Source: Clarireedia homoeocarpa (Eukaryota; Ascomycota; Leotiomycetes; Helotiales; Rutstroemiaceae). Taken from it: 64,000 bases of DNA. The stretch lies in NCBI GenBank assembly GCA_001465935.1, contig LNKV01000013.1, positions 248,001 to 312,000 on the forward strand. The letters run 5' to 3'. The notes under the pieces were generated by a model. That model had not been told where the DNA came from and searched no databases. It worked only from the letters and a program-made list of their open reading frames with translations. A program made the translations under genes and the position numbers. Positions 32,587 through 43,383 of the stretch are shown in pieces. Each line of letters opens with the position of its first letter. Position 1 is the stretch's first letter.

Positions 32587-33841
32587 CTAAGCAGCAGCAC
32601 CTGAGATGAAGAACCACTTGTCGATGCTTGGGTCAATTGGAGCCGGAGCAAGGTTCTCGCCTTGTGGAATAGGAGGAAGCTGGTCAGGGGCGACACGGCT
32701 GGGCGATTGCTTGACAGTGAGGTTCGTGCTGAGTTATTGTCAATTTGGTTCAACGAGAGTCATGGGCACAGAAACTTACGTCGAGACATCGCCTGGGTTG
32801 GTCTTTCCGGTGATGAGTTTCTCCCAAGCTTCAGCACACTCACGGACAATGTCGGTGGCGTATCTGAGGTACAATTAGCATCTCCTGAATAGTGTAAATG
32901 ATCCACGTCAATCTCACTTCTTGTTCTTGCACTCTCCAGTGAAAGCAAACTGGTTCTCTGGCTTTCCGTCTGGGATTTTGTAGATTCTGAACCATTCGTT
33001 TGTGGCCCTCAAAAGACCGGGAAGGTGTCTCTCAACATCCTCGACGTCGTTAAGCTTAGGAGCCAATGGGTCGTTGACATCGATGACGATGACCTTCCAG
33101 TCAGTCTCCTCCTCATCAAGAAGAGCCATGACACCAAGAACCTTGACCTGCTTGACTTGACCTGGGTATCCGACCAATTCACCGATCTCGCAGACATCCA
33201 ATGGGTCATTGTCACCCTTGGCCTTGGTTTCTGGGTGAACGACATTAGGATCTTCCCAAGTCTATTTCCATGTCAGCTCAGAGTAGATGAAAGTTATAAT
33301 ACTGAGAATCCTACCTGAGGGAAAGCTCCATAGTTCCAGAGGTATCCTTTGTGGGGGAAGCAGTTGCGGACGAAACGGAGTTTGCCTTTCTTGACATCTT
33401 GCTTCTGCAACGACTATTAGCATGCTACTCGAGGTCGACGAAGGGGTAAACTTTCGATTGGGTTGAGCACTAGGTAGTAGAAGGATTAGCAATTGAAGGG
33501 CAAAAACCAAAAATTCTGCGGGTAGAAGGAAATCCGGAATTCAACAGTATCAGAAGACAACACACACACCCGGGAAGGAGTATGTGTCGAATGCATTGTC
33601 AATGTTGCATATGAGCTGAAGATAACTGTTCAGATGACTTACATTCTTCCTTGCTGATCTCCAATTTGCCGTTTGTCCATCTTGGGATCTCAACGACCAT
33701 GTTCAAGATAGTTTGTTGCTCGTTTGCGTAGAGGGGAATATCGTGGAATGGGGAGACTGGAACTCCATCCTTCTCAATGTAGATGCGGTGCTCCAAAGTG
33801 TTTGGAGCTCCGATCTTTCTGACAGTGTATTTTGAGGCCAT
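32587..33841 (-). CDS. IPP1: inorganic pyrophosphatase
   Basis: The model is 33841..33643, micro-exon 33469..33456, 33404..33315, 33261..32918, 32863..32780 and 32728..32587, giving 290 residues (yeast Ipp1 has 287). Motifs: LNPI in the micro-exon, KGKLRFVRNCFPHKGY, WNYGAFPQTWEDP, and the family signature DNDPLDV with its metal-binding aspartates. It hydrolyses PPi to phosphate, driving biosynthesis. The intron after the micro-exon begins GAAAGT, one base away from GTAAGT. No GT donor keeps the frame: the nearby GT three bases later shifts it. So this is either a GA-AG intron or a sequence error. The frame is open upstream to an ATG at 34162, adding 107 acid-poor residues (see separate entry). 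Confidence 0.93.
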
Positions 33842-34162
33842 GTTCGTCGTTGATTCTGGACTTGTGTTGTGAGAGGAAGAAGTCGTTGAGAAGTGTTTGG
33901 AGACTTGGCCCAGTCGGCCAGAGGCTACTATTTTATTTGGTGGGGTAGCCAGATTGTGTAGCTTCAATAATTGGTAGGAGGAATGGAGCTGAGTGTACTG
34001 ACGGGTACAGGCGTGGGTGTGGGTGTGCGTGTGCGTTTGGGTGGGCGTTTGCAGGTGGTGAAAAGTTTTGCTTGGAATTTGAAGTCTTGAAAGTCTTGAA
34101 GGTCTTGAAGGTCTTGACAGTCTTGATAGTGTACTTGTGCTCGTACCTATGAACCTTCCCAT
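33842..34162 (-). other. in-frame N-terminal extension of the pyrophosphatase (possible mitochondrial presequence)
   Basis: From an ATG at 34162 the frame runs without stop into the pyrophosphatase start at 33841. These 107 codons contain no Asp and a single Glu near the end, many Arg, Ser and Thr (TLSRLSRPSRPSRLSRL), and a His/Thr tract from a (CA)n microsatellite. This is the composition of a mitochondrial targeting peptide. It may equally be 5' untranslated DNA with skewed composition, since a second 88-codon frame overlaps it. Confidence 0.4.
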
Positions 34163-34962
34163 TATTATATATTACTGACACTCTTGAACCAGGTTCCACT
34201 GCTCCGTCTCCTTTTTACCTAGGCAGATTGAATGATGAAGAGGCGTGGCGGGCGAGAATCTCTACTTTCACTACGGAGCACATCTTTTCCTCGGCTTCTT
34301 GCTTGTTCGGAGTGTGTCTATCTACTACTCCAGTGTTACCTAGTAGAACTACTTTGGAGGTACCTGACGACACTTTTCTTTTCGAACCCCTCCTTGACGA
34401 AACAGCTGTCGATGCAGCTACACCGCCATTGCATGCTATGGTAGCCACGAATACCCAACAAGCTGAATGTATAGAGCCTTCTAACGCTGCTCTAAAGCCG
34501 TCTAAAGAGATGCAGCCCAGGCGCTATGAAATCAGACAAATCGAAAGTTCCATGTGAAGTCGAAGGTGTAGGGCATTCATGCCCCCTACCCCGTACAGCA
34601 GTATTTACATAGATGAGATTATGGACTGTTAGACAAGAGTCCAATGAGTGCAAAGAATTCCCAATGTCCAATGTTCACTCAGGATAGATTCCTAGGAGTC
34701 GTGGGTCGAGCAATTCGCATTCGGAGCTCTTTGCTATATCTAAATTCCAATTGAAGGATGTAGGCCCCTGGTAATCAAAAGGAGTGAGTTCTCTTTTGCT
34801 GTACTGTAGCTGTCAGGTTAGTGGGGGGAAGCGAGGCCGATGGTGGGATGCTCGTTCCTTATCGTGCACCGCGATAAAGGGTTTTTTTTTGCGCCAGGAA
34901 CTACACAAAACATCAAACACCATACAACGTCCTCCTGCAATTTGACTCATACATGCGATGTT
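34163..34962. other. intergenic, small overlapping frames only
   Basis: A 109-codon + frame (34228..34557) and a 77-codon minus frame (34448..34215) overlap; neither resembles a known family and at most one could be real. The remainder is the promoter side of DUS2. Confidence 0.4.
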
Positions 34963-36345
34963 ATGCAACGTCTCGCGTCTTCTATCATGACATCCGTCAC
35001 TAAAAAGGTTCCCATTCCCAGAAGAGGGGTAGACTATAGAGGCAAGGTTGTGCTGTAAGTTTTCACTCAACTGCCACACTTTGAGTCAAACTGACCTTTG
35101 AAATAGTGCTCCTATGGTAAGATCAGGCGAACTACCTTCTCGTCTTCTTGCTCTCCACTATGGCGCGGATCTCGTATGGGGTATACCTCTTCTTCATCTT
35201 CTTCTCCAACAACAACTAATCACAGTCCAGGTCCCGAAACCGTCGACCGCTCCATGATAGGAACAACCCGCAGAGTGAACAGCGCCCTTAACACAATTGA
35301 TTTCACCCGTCCCTCCTCGAACGCCCCCAAGAATGCTACGGAGGAGGAAAGAGAAAGCATAATATTTCGCCTTCACCCCTCACTCGAAGGCAAAAAATTG
35401 ATCTTCCAAGTGGGCACATCCGACCCCGATCGAGCAGTCCAATGTGCACGAATCGTTGCCGCCGACGTAGCCGGAATCGACGTTAACGCAGGGTGTCCGA
35501 AACCCTTCAGCACGCACGGAGGCATGGGCGCTGCACTTCTCCAAACCCCCGACAAACTATGCGCGATCCTCTCAGCACTCGTTAAAGAAATCGTCCCCGA
35601 GTTCGAAATCGGCATAAGCGTCAAGATTCGATTACTAGAAACACCCGAGAAGACTGAATCTCTCGTCCGCCAACTCGTAGCAACAGGCATCACCGGTCTG
35701 ACAGTCCACTGCCGCACAACACCCATGCGACCTCGCGAACGTGCTATTCGAGAACAACTCCGCATGATAGCCGACATATGCCGCGAGAACGGCGTCGCAT
35801 GTCTCATGAACGGAGATGTCGAAAACCGTGATCAAGCACTGCAATTAGCCTCTGAATTTGGCACCGACGGCGCCATGATCGCCACAGCCGCCGAAGCCAA
35901 CTCCAGCTGTTTTCGCAGCGGCGCCGACGGCGGTCTCGCCCCCTGGAGAGAGGTTGTTCACCAATACATGAAATTTTGTCTCCTGACCGAGAACCGATGG
36001 GGAAACTCGAAATATCTACTCGGCCATCTTATACCCGGGAAGAATCCTGCATACAAGGAGATAGTAGCCGCAAAGAATTACCTCCAGGTGTGTCAGATAC
36101 TGGAGTTTGACGATCTGCGCGCGCGGTCCATGGAGGTGGATGACAAGTTGGGCGTCTCGGTGGAGCACTTGGAGAAAGTGAAGCTGGCGAAACAGATGCA
36201 GAAACAGGGGCAGGGAAAGAAGAGGAAGGGTGGTGACCAGCAGAATCAGAATCAGAATCAGAAGAAGAGTCGGCCTTTGGAGGCTGCAGAGCCGAGTGCG
36301 GTGGTAGCAGAGGAACCGAAGGCGGCGATGGCTGTCACTGCTTAG
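34963..36345 (+). CDS. DUS2: tRNA-dihydrouridine synthase, Dus2 type
   Basis: Exons 34963..35054, 35107..35180 and 35231..36345 give 426 residues. The flavin enzyme reduces uridine-20 in the tRNA D-loop. Motifs: APMVRSGELPSRLLALHYGADLVWGPE (FMN site start), the catalytic-cysteine loop NAGCPKPFSTHGGMGAALL, SVKIRLL, LTVHCRTTPMRPRERA and LMNGDVENRDQAL. The C-terminus is basic and low-complexity with a QNQNQNQ run. An in-frame ATG at 34987 would shorten the protein by 8 residues. A short out-of-frame uORF begins at 34953. It is convergent with the membrane protein gene that follows. Confidence 0.92.
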
Positions 36346-36730
36346 GTCGTGAGAAAGATATGGCATTTACAATGATATGTATCGTGGCCGGCATGGGATG
36401 GCGTTCGAGGGTATGTACATAGCATTTGCATGGAGTATTTTATACATTGAACGAAACACTCTACGAGTAGTAGCGGACACAATTTAAGTTGAGAATTGGT
36501 GTATATATTACTATTTTATCGTACTAATGAACACATCACATCATATCATATCGTAACCTAAACCATCCCGAATGATTGATCCGTCCCATCAGCACCGAGC
36601 TCCATGCGATTTATAACCATAACCGAGCTAGGAAATCATCATCAAACGAATCAAAGCAAGTCATCTCGCAACGTTCCTTCCCCCATGTGTACCTCCTCTC
36701 CACACCACACCCTACCTCACCAGCAAGCCC
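36346..36730. other. intergenic between convergent genes
   Basis: AT-rich, with a short catatcatat repeat near 36540. It probably holds two 3' untranslated regions; nothing else seen. Confidence 0.5.
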
Positions 36731-38483
36731 TTACATCTCCTTCCCCTTTTCCTTCTTTGATTTTCCGGCTCCCTTAACCAACTGCATCAACCTCTTCTCA
36801 ATCATCTCCCTTCCCTCATACGTCCTCCACACCTCGCCAGGCGCCTTATTCACAATATCCCAACTCTTCAAGTTCTTGGTCAAATGGCTCAAATCCTCTT
36901 GCTTCCTCGCCCACTCGCCATCCCTCTTAACTTCGATCCCCGAACTGATCACCACCAACGGCGTATCCTCATATTGGATATTCCTCGCACTGCTAACCTC
37001 ATTCTTGGTCAGCGAATCCGCAACAAGTGCTTCCTGCAATTGCGCCTTGATGAATTTCCCACCCTGGAAGGCAGAGCGTCCAAAGACGCGGTCCTCACGT
37101 GTGCGACCTTTGAAGATGGCGCCAAAGGTGCGATCTAAACCAAGTGGGGAGAGGACGCCCCAGCCCCAGAGAAGGAAACCTCTTGCTGGGCTGCCGATGC
37201 GGTGGAGGAGATCTTCATGAAGAGGATCGATGAGAAGGAGTCCTTCAACTTCACGGCCGTGGCGAGAGGAGAAGATGCGGCTATAGATGCTACCGACTCC
37301 AGCACTGGCGAGAATCCAAGGTCCTTCTTCGCCGGCACGTGCTAGAGCTTCGGATAAGACGTCTGCAGCCATTCCAGCAGAGAATGGGGATGGCGCATTG
37401 TCAGACCATGCGATACCGGGACGATCAGAATAGCAATAGCGGCTGATACTTCCATTTGCAAGAGCGCTTGTGGCAAACTGCAACATTCCATCCTCGAATG
37501 GCCCGGCTCCAGCTTCAAAAAGAACAGTTGGGTTCTTTTTGCCCTTTTCGTCTGTAAGGGCGCCCTCACAATAAACGTGAATTTGATATTTATCTCCGTC
37601 AACGTAGTATCTCTCTCCAGGTGGTGCTAGAGATGCGTCGCGAGATCGTACGATCAATGTTGCGGAAAGGAGGACTGTGATTATTGCCAGAATAATCAAG
37701 ACAATGGTTGAAATAAAAACAGCCACCCACTCCTTTAATGTGCGTCGAGTTTCGGCGTGACCCGTCAAGCGCTCCTCTTCTTCAACCTTACCAGCTGCAA
37801 CGACTCTATCTGTCACAACTGTCCAGATAGCCATGAGCGTAGCCCAGGCGACACTAGCAATCCCGATCCATCCTTCCTCAACTCGTAGGCGTGGAACTGC
37901 GACGATCATAATCGTATTGACTAGTAACATAACAGCAATGACGAGGCATGTCACCTGCGCTGCTTTCGACGGTGTCGAGAAGAATAAGAGGATGACGAGT
38001 AGGAGACCAGTAGTTAGAGTCGTATATGAGAAATCGAAGAAGCCAGAACCTCTTGAGTGCATTCCTGGTGGAGAAACAAAGATCGACACCAATAATAACA
38101 CCCACCATAGGAAGGTGATAATTGTGAAAAGGACTGTGAAGTATCGAAGGAAGCGTACGCTCCATAGATTGTATGGGGAGACCTATGCCGAATGGTTAAT
38201 ACATGTACACAGTTCATGGTGATCCAGCTAAAAACGTATTCGCCATTTCGACAAAGGAACAATGGAGTGAGCAAGGAGAACTTACAGCAGGATCGTCAGG
38301 ACTCAGATAGCCCTCACGACTGGGCGGAAGTAAATGAGTCCGTTCATCAGCTTCTTGGGAGTAACGTGGGAGAGCTGCATTGTGGGCGGAGTCATGTTCG
38401 CTGGACTCTACATTCTGGGAGTGAGCGTTTCGCAGACCGTCATGTTCATCGTCGCCATTCTTGGAACCCCAAAGGGACACCAT
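36731..38483 (-). CDS. polytopic membrane protein with alpha/beta-hydrolase-like domain, active site lost
   Basis: Exons 38483..38286 and 38182..36731 give 549 residues. The order is a charged cytosolic N-terminus (about 66 residues), then five or so hydrophobic helices (FLRYFTVLFTIITFLWWVLLLVS, TTLTTGLLLVILLFF, VTCLVIAVMLLVNTIMIVAV, WIGIASVAWATLMAIWTVV, and VAVFISTIVLIILAIITVLL after a charged loop), then a hydrolase-type domain (YQIHVYCEG, VLFEAGAGPF, YCYSDRPGIAWSD, GLLLIDPLHEDLL). In active relatives the nucleophile elbow is GHSLGG; here it is ASAGVGS with Gly at the serine position (codon 37300..37298). The C-terminal segment where the catalytic His is expected reads KAPGEVW. It looks like a pseudoenzyme; function unknown. 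Confidence 0.85.
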
Positions 38484-39529
38484 GTTGACTGGCCGGGGAG
38501 AGTTCTTTCAAATGCAGACAGACTCCCTGCGACAGTACCAATAGTATGCGTTATTAGAACCGTGTGCGAGGAGATGATTTGAGTGAGAAGACGGGCGAGA
38601 CAACGGGAAACGCAGTGTAATAAAGAGGATGATTTAAGAAAAACCTTGAAACTCCGAAGATGATCGTCACCAGCATACAAGAAGAAGAACAGCCACCGCA
38701 CTCATAGACCACGTAGCTGGGCACCAATCGTATTGGATGATGGAGAAGCTCTAGACTACAGAGACCAGATGTTCAGCAGGGAAGCAAAGATCTTTTCGCT
38801 GATTTGGGCTGGATTGAGCGACGGGATTGGCTATTGGCGGCTTGGTATTCTCAGATGCTGAGGTTGACTCAATCACGAATCTCATCAACTTGGTTAGTGC
38901 GATGCATCCGCACTTCGCATGGCGTTAGTCGCACGAAAAGACTGGGAAATCGTGGAAATGTAAGGTTAACTCCCGCATTGACAATGGGGAATTTACGAAT
39001 TCAGGTATTTAGCATACAGTATCGACGTCATTCCCCACAAGCTCATATGTCCGATCTTGTTTGCCACAAGCTTTTTGGTTGGAAATTCCTGCCCCAGAAA
39101 CGTCCCAAAGGTGTGTGGTGAAGGAAATGTTTCAAATTGAGAAGACATCCTTTCTGTTGCAGCGCGAGATACATAGAATCCTCGCTTTTATCTGCGGTAG
39201 AGGTAAGTAGTGATGGCTTCATGGATTCTTCCCTTGCACGAAAGTATTGTAAGATTACTAAGTATTCTCTACCCTTCGCGAAATTTTGCCATACAGGGGG
39301 GTTAGGAGCCTCTTATCTTATCGATAAGGCTCAAGTACCGGGATAAACGGGGAAAGAGCAACTGTGGCTGATGAAGCGAGGCTGATCCTGCAAGAAAGAG
39401 CCCCTCCAGCTCGTTGACGAATTTGTTATTTCATGCCATTGTCCTTTCTCCTTTCGCATTTCCAGAAAGCCGTGCAAATCTAACCGCAGATCTAGGACAA
39501 CTGGTTATACTCTTGAACTCGCTTCCAAG
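38484..39529. other. intergenic, no gene seen
   Basis: About 1 kb between divergent genes. A 105-codon frame (38804..39121 +) has no family feature. The last 150 bp are the promoter and leader of the methylesterase gene. Confidence 0.5.
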
Positions 39530-40848
39530 ATGAGTGACCTACAGCGCACTTTCATCAAACCCAAACTTCCCTTTCCTCCACCAGAGTTCAATGAGGCAGA
39601 CGAGGAGGAAGAGACGGATGCCGCACCAGAGCTACCAGATGTTCCACTAGATGACGATTCCTCGTCCGCTTCTTCTGCGTCTTCAACTGGAACAATAATA
39701 CCCTCTTCAAATCAGAAGCTGTTTGCTCGTCCACAGGGGTTGGTCATTTCTTTTACTCGGGCAATGGCCTGATGCTAACAAGCTTGCTTAGGGTCCCAAA
39801 CAAACGAAGGATGGACCAGATACCTTGGACGACGTATTTCGAGCGCGAATTGTTTTTAGACCATAAGACCGAGTCAAATACTATCACATATCACGCGTAC
39901 CTTAAATCACCAGCTGGCGTTTCCGCTCCATTATTTGTTATGCACCATGGCGCAGGATCTTCCGGGTTATCTTTTGCTGTGCTAACGGAGGAAATATGCA
40001 GAAAGTCTCCTAATTCAGGGGTGCTTTCATTAGATGCTCGAGGCCATGGTTCGACGACTATCACCCCTTCGCCAGATACACTCGATTTGAGTCTTGAAAC
40101 TCTGAGCTCGGATTTGCTGAATGTAATCGAAGCCACCAAGGTCCATATGGGCTGGGACGGCCTCCCTCCTCTCATTCTCGTCGGCCATTCTCTTGGAGGG
40201 GCTGTTGTTACAGACGTTGCTAAAAGCGGAAAGCTGGGTAATTCGGTCCTTGGTTATGCAGTTCTTGATGTGGTCGAAGGATCTGCCATGGACGCCTTAC
40301 AGAGCATGCAGACCTATTTATCGACCCGACCGTTAGGATTTCCATCTCTGCAATCAGGAATAGAATGGCACATCAGATCAAGGACGATACGAAACTCCTT
40401 GTCAGCACGAACAAGTGTGCCTGCATTACTGATTCACAATGAGGAAACCGGTGGTTCGCGACCTTGGACATGGCGTACAAATCTGGGGGCGACTCAGCCC
40501 TTCTGGGAAGGTTGGTTCGTTGGCTTAAGTAAGAAATTTTTAGAGGCGAAAGGGGGAAAGCTATTGTTGCTCGCGGGGACTGATAGACTTGACAAGGAGC
40601 TGACAATCGGACAAATGCAAGGTAACATAACACGAATTTCCACGCTTGTTTTGGACGTTTAGGGCTGATGATGACATGTAGGAAAGTATGCACTTCAGGT
40701 CTTCCCTGAGGCTGGGCATTTTATTCATGAAGACCTTCCAGAGAAAACCGCCATGGTTCTCGTTGACTTCTACCGACGGAACGACAGGAGCGCTTTGGTG
40801 TTACCGCCAAAAGTGTCAGATCTGCTCAGGGCCGGCAAAAGAGTATGA
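39530..40848 (+). CDS. PPE1: protein phosphatase methylesterase 1
   Basis: Exons 39530..39738, 39792..40621 and 40682..40848 give 401 residues. The alpha/beta-hydrolase removes the C-terminal methyl ester of the PP2A catalytic subunit. The N-terminus has a disordered acidic and Ser-rich stretch (NEADEEEETDAAPE, SSSASSASSTG), followed by WTTYFERELFL, oxyanion loop MHHGAGSSGLSF, DARGHGST, the nucleophile elbow GHSLGGAV and the catalytic His in EAGHFIHEDLPEKTA. These are the diagnostic blocks of the PME-1 family and all catalytic residues are present. The short intron after GQMQG (60 bp) has a GTAACA donor. Confidence 0.95.
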
Positions 40849-41636
40849 AATCGGCTCAATTCACAATTCCTCGACCAACACGTTCGCATTGTAAGCCAAG
40901 ACAAGGCATGAAATTGAGATGAAAGATGGTAGAAATTCCAAAAATGGGGGCCCCAGAAGATTGACACTTGTCTGGACACGGGCCAACGCCGAGTCCATTA
41001 AAAGCGATATGTGGATGAGATCTGCATGGGTTCCAGGAACGGCAAGTAAAAATAAAATTACGGATGAGCGTTTTCAACACAAGCGCGAATATTTTTCAAT
41101 GGCCTCATGGCATTTATCTCTTCGCGGTTGGTCTGCTGGTCTCAAGTGATGCTTTTTGACCGATCAAGATCTTATAGCGCTATGCCTCAGGTCCAACATG
41201 GACCAAAAAGTCCCATCAAGCTAAGAATACGGTTAGGCGACGAGCCTCATGACCTTGAGTGAATCAGGGCACCAATCAATAGTTACTTTTTCTCAACTTG
41301 CGATGGTCCCATAACTGTGGTCCCAGCAGGAAGACCCCTTTCGCACAATATTCCCCAACCCGGCGATAAAAGTCGTAAGTTGATCATAAGCTGCTAGGCT
41401 GCTGTGTCTTACTGTTTTGGTGTTTTGGTGTTACTATCGTCGTTTTTACTATAAGGACGCTTTGCTTGGCTTCTGGCTATCCTTATTTGTAGATTGGTCT
41501 TTCCGTTCTTTTCGCGCTGATATCATAACCTCAAGTCGACTGCGTTCTCTTTCTTTCTCGAACTGCACCTTTAGAAAAAGCATTAGACAGCCAGCACTAG
41601 ACGGCATATCGCATCCGATCTAACTTAGCTAATAGA
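40849..41636. other. intergenic, promoter side of the GPI-protein gene
   Basis: No coding frame with family character. The stretch 41400-41440 has a repeated gttttggtgtt, and the last 150 bp are pyrimidine-rich before the start at 41637. Confidence 0.5.
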
Positions 41637-42340
41637 ATGCTTTTCTCACGTTCTTTCGTCCTTGCAGGCCTCGTTGCCTTTGCCTCAGCATCACCTGTCG
41701 CTGAACCTCAGAGCGAAGCGTAAGTCACTTCGAACTCCTTCAGCATTTTCTATTTCCAGAGCCCGGGCTCTCCAAGTCAAGACGAGCACAAGTTAAACAA
41801 TCATCTGCATGCAGTCAAACCAGCAAAGTAGTCGATGACATCAAATCCTACATGGAGGCCCTAGCCACCCAACCTGCCGTCCTCGCCATGGCATCCTCCC
41901 TCGCCAGCGATCCCGCCGCCCTCAGCACCCTCGAAGCTTTCCAAAAATCCCTCCAATCCGACATCATGAATGGCGTGACCCCAGACCCCTCCGTCTTCAC
42001 CGCTCTTCCCTCCCCGCTCCCATCTTTCTACAGTAGCATCTACGCCGCTGAAATGAGCATCCTCTCTAAAGACGGCTTCGTGCCGCAAGTCGCGGCCGCT
42101 ACGGCTGGTGGTAGCGCTTCGGGCTCCGGCGCCGCCGCTACGAAGACAGGTACAACGACTGCGGCTTCGATTACGGGCACCAGTTCGGCGGGTGCTGCTA
42201 GTGGAACCGCCAGCGGATCGGGTAGTGTGACAGGGACTGCTGTCGCACAGGCTACGGCTAATGTGGCGCCTGGTGGGAAGGGTATTATGGCTGGTGCGGG
42301 GTTGGCAATGGGTGTGCTGGGTTTGGCACTGGCTTTGTAA
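41637..42340 (+). CDS. secreted GPI-anchored cell-wall protein
   Basis: Exons 41637..41719 and 41815..42340 give 202 residues. A signal peptide is clear (MLFSRSFVLAGLVAFASA, cleavage near residue 19). A folded-looking helical region follows (VVDDIKSYMEALATQPAVLAMAS, LSTLEAFQKSLQSDI, PSFYSSIYAAEMSIL), then a Ser/Thr/Ala/Gly-rich linker (about 115-180) suited to O-glycosylation. The protein ends with a hydrophobic tail (GIMAGAGLAMGVLGLALAL) behind small residues, the pattern of a GPI-attachment signal. It presumably sits on the plasma membrane or in the wall; the specific function is unknown. Codons are strongly C-rich, as in well expressed genes. Confidence 0.85.
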
Positions 42341-43383
42341 GACTAGTCTTAGGATATATGTATGCATTGCGTTGCATGGTGTGATGTTGAGGCAGAATCA
42401 CGATAAATAATACTTAATTATGCCGGCATGACATGATAGGATGAAGTCATTTAGCAGCAATCATTCAATGGTTTGCCATTATTTCGCTTGGAGCTTTGGT
42501 TTGGAGAGAATGACGGATGCATCGATTGGTGTATTGGGGTAATCTAGACATTTATCTGTCTGTAATATTAAAAGATCGCGTTTGCGCATTTGTTCTTGTT
42601 CTTGTTCTTGTTCTCGTTCTCGTTCACATTAGCGGATTGAATGCATTTACAGTGCTTGGGCTTTCGTCTGTTCGTTCACCTTTACATTGAATTGGTTGTC
42701 CACAACCTTTTTTTTTTTTAAAAAAAAAAACTCCTCTAGCAGCAGTGTAGAAAGATCAACCTAGCATCTTGATACATGCTTTCTTAAACATACGCCTAAT
42801 AGCCGGAACACGACATATCAGATGCAGCAAAGGCGGAAAGGATCGTACATACGCGAAACTGGGCGAAACTGAACGGGCAAGCTATGGATTGATTGTATTA
42901 CTCCGATATCTACCTCTCCATTGTCACTTAGGTAGAGAGGAGAGAAACGAGCAAGATCGGGCTTAGTAAACCTTGGGAGTGTTGTGCGGAGAGCGAGATG
43001 GGATTGGGCTCAATGTAGATGATAGGTATGATGGAATCCTGTGTAGAAAAATATTACGAGTATGCCCTTCTAACGTGTACGATACGTTTGGCTTGGGCCA
43101 TTAAAATGGTATACTCTTTCTTACCTTAAGATGAGGAATAGTTAACTACTACTATACTATCACAATAGCTATTCATTCATTCATTCATTCCTCCATCGAT
43201 GCGTATCGACCAAGCTCAGATATTAACTGCTCACCCGAGATACCTCGTGAAGTCGCTTGCTATGTATGCATGCAAATCTGTATTTCCATGTCCTAGACGC
43301 TTCTTCTACTGCATCTCTTCATCTGTCCCTTTTAGCTCCCTTTCTATCTGTTCGTTTCTTTCCTCTCTGGCCCATCTACACTC
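42341..43383. other. intergenic, simple repeats
   Basis: Holds hexamer (gttctt)n at about 42592-42625, a hairpin plus T12/A11 tract at 42694-42730, and (attc)n at about 43170-43190. No gene seen; 43199..43549 + is antisense shadow of RFC2. Confidence 0.6.
42694..42730. repeat. hairpin followed by T12A11 tract
   Basis: ggttgt-cc-acaacc forms a perfect 6-bp hairpin and is followed directly by 12 T (42708-42719) and 11 A (42720-42730), itself a palindrome. It may be a terminator-like or nucleosome-free element; no associated RNA gene was found. Confidence 0.7.

Noticed and set aside
34953..35003. Short uORF (MRCYATSRVF) overlapping the DUS2 start
   Set aside because: Not called as a gene: 16 codons only and out of frame; it may matter for start choice, since the in-frame ATGs at 34963 and 34987 lie within it.
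35373..35807. 144-codon minus-strand frame
   Set aside because: Antisense shadow of DUS2, whose + strand product is clearly the real one.
41861..42367. 168-codon minus-strand frame
   Set aside because: Antisense to the GPI-protein exon and explained by its C-rich third positions.
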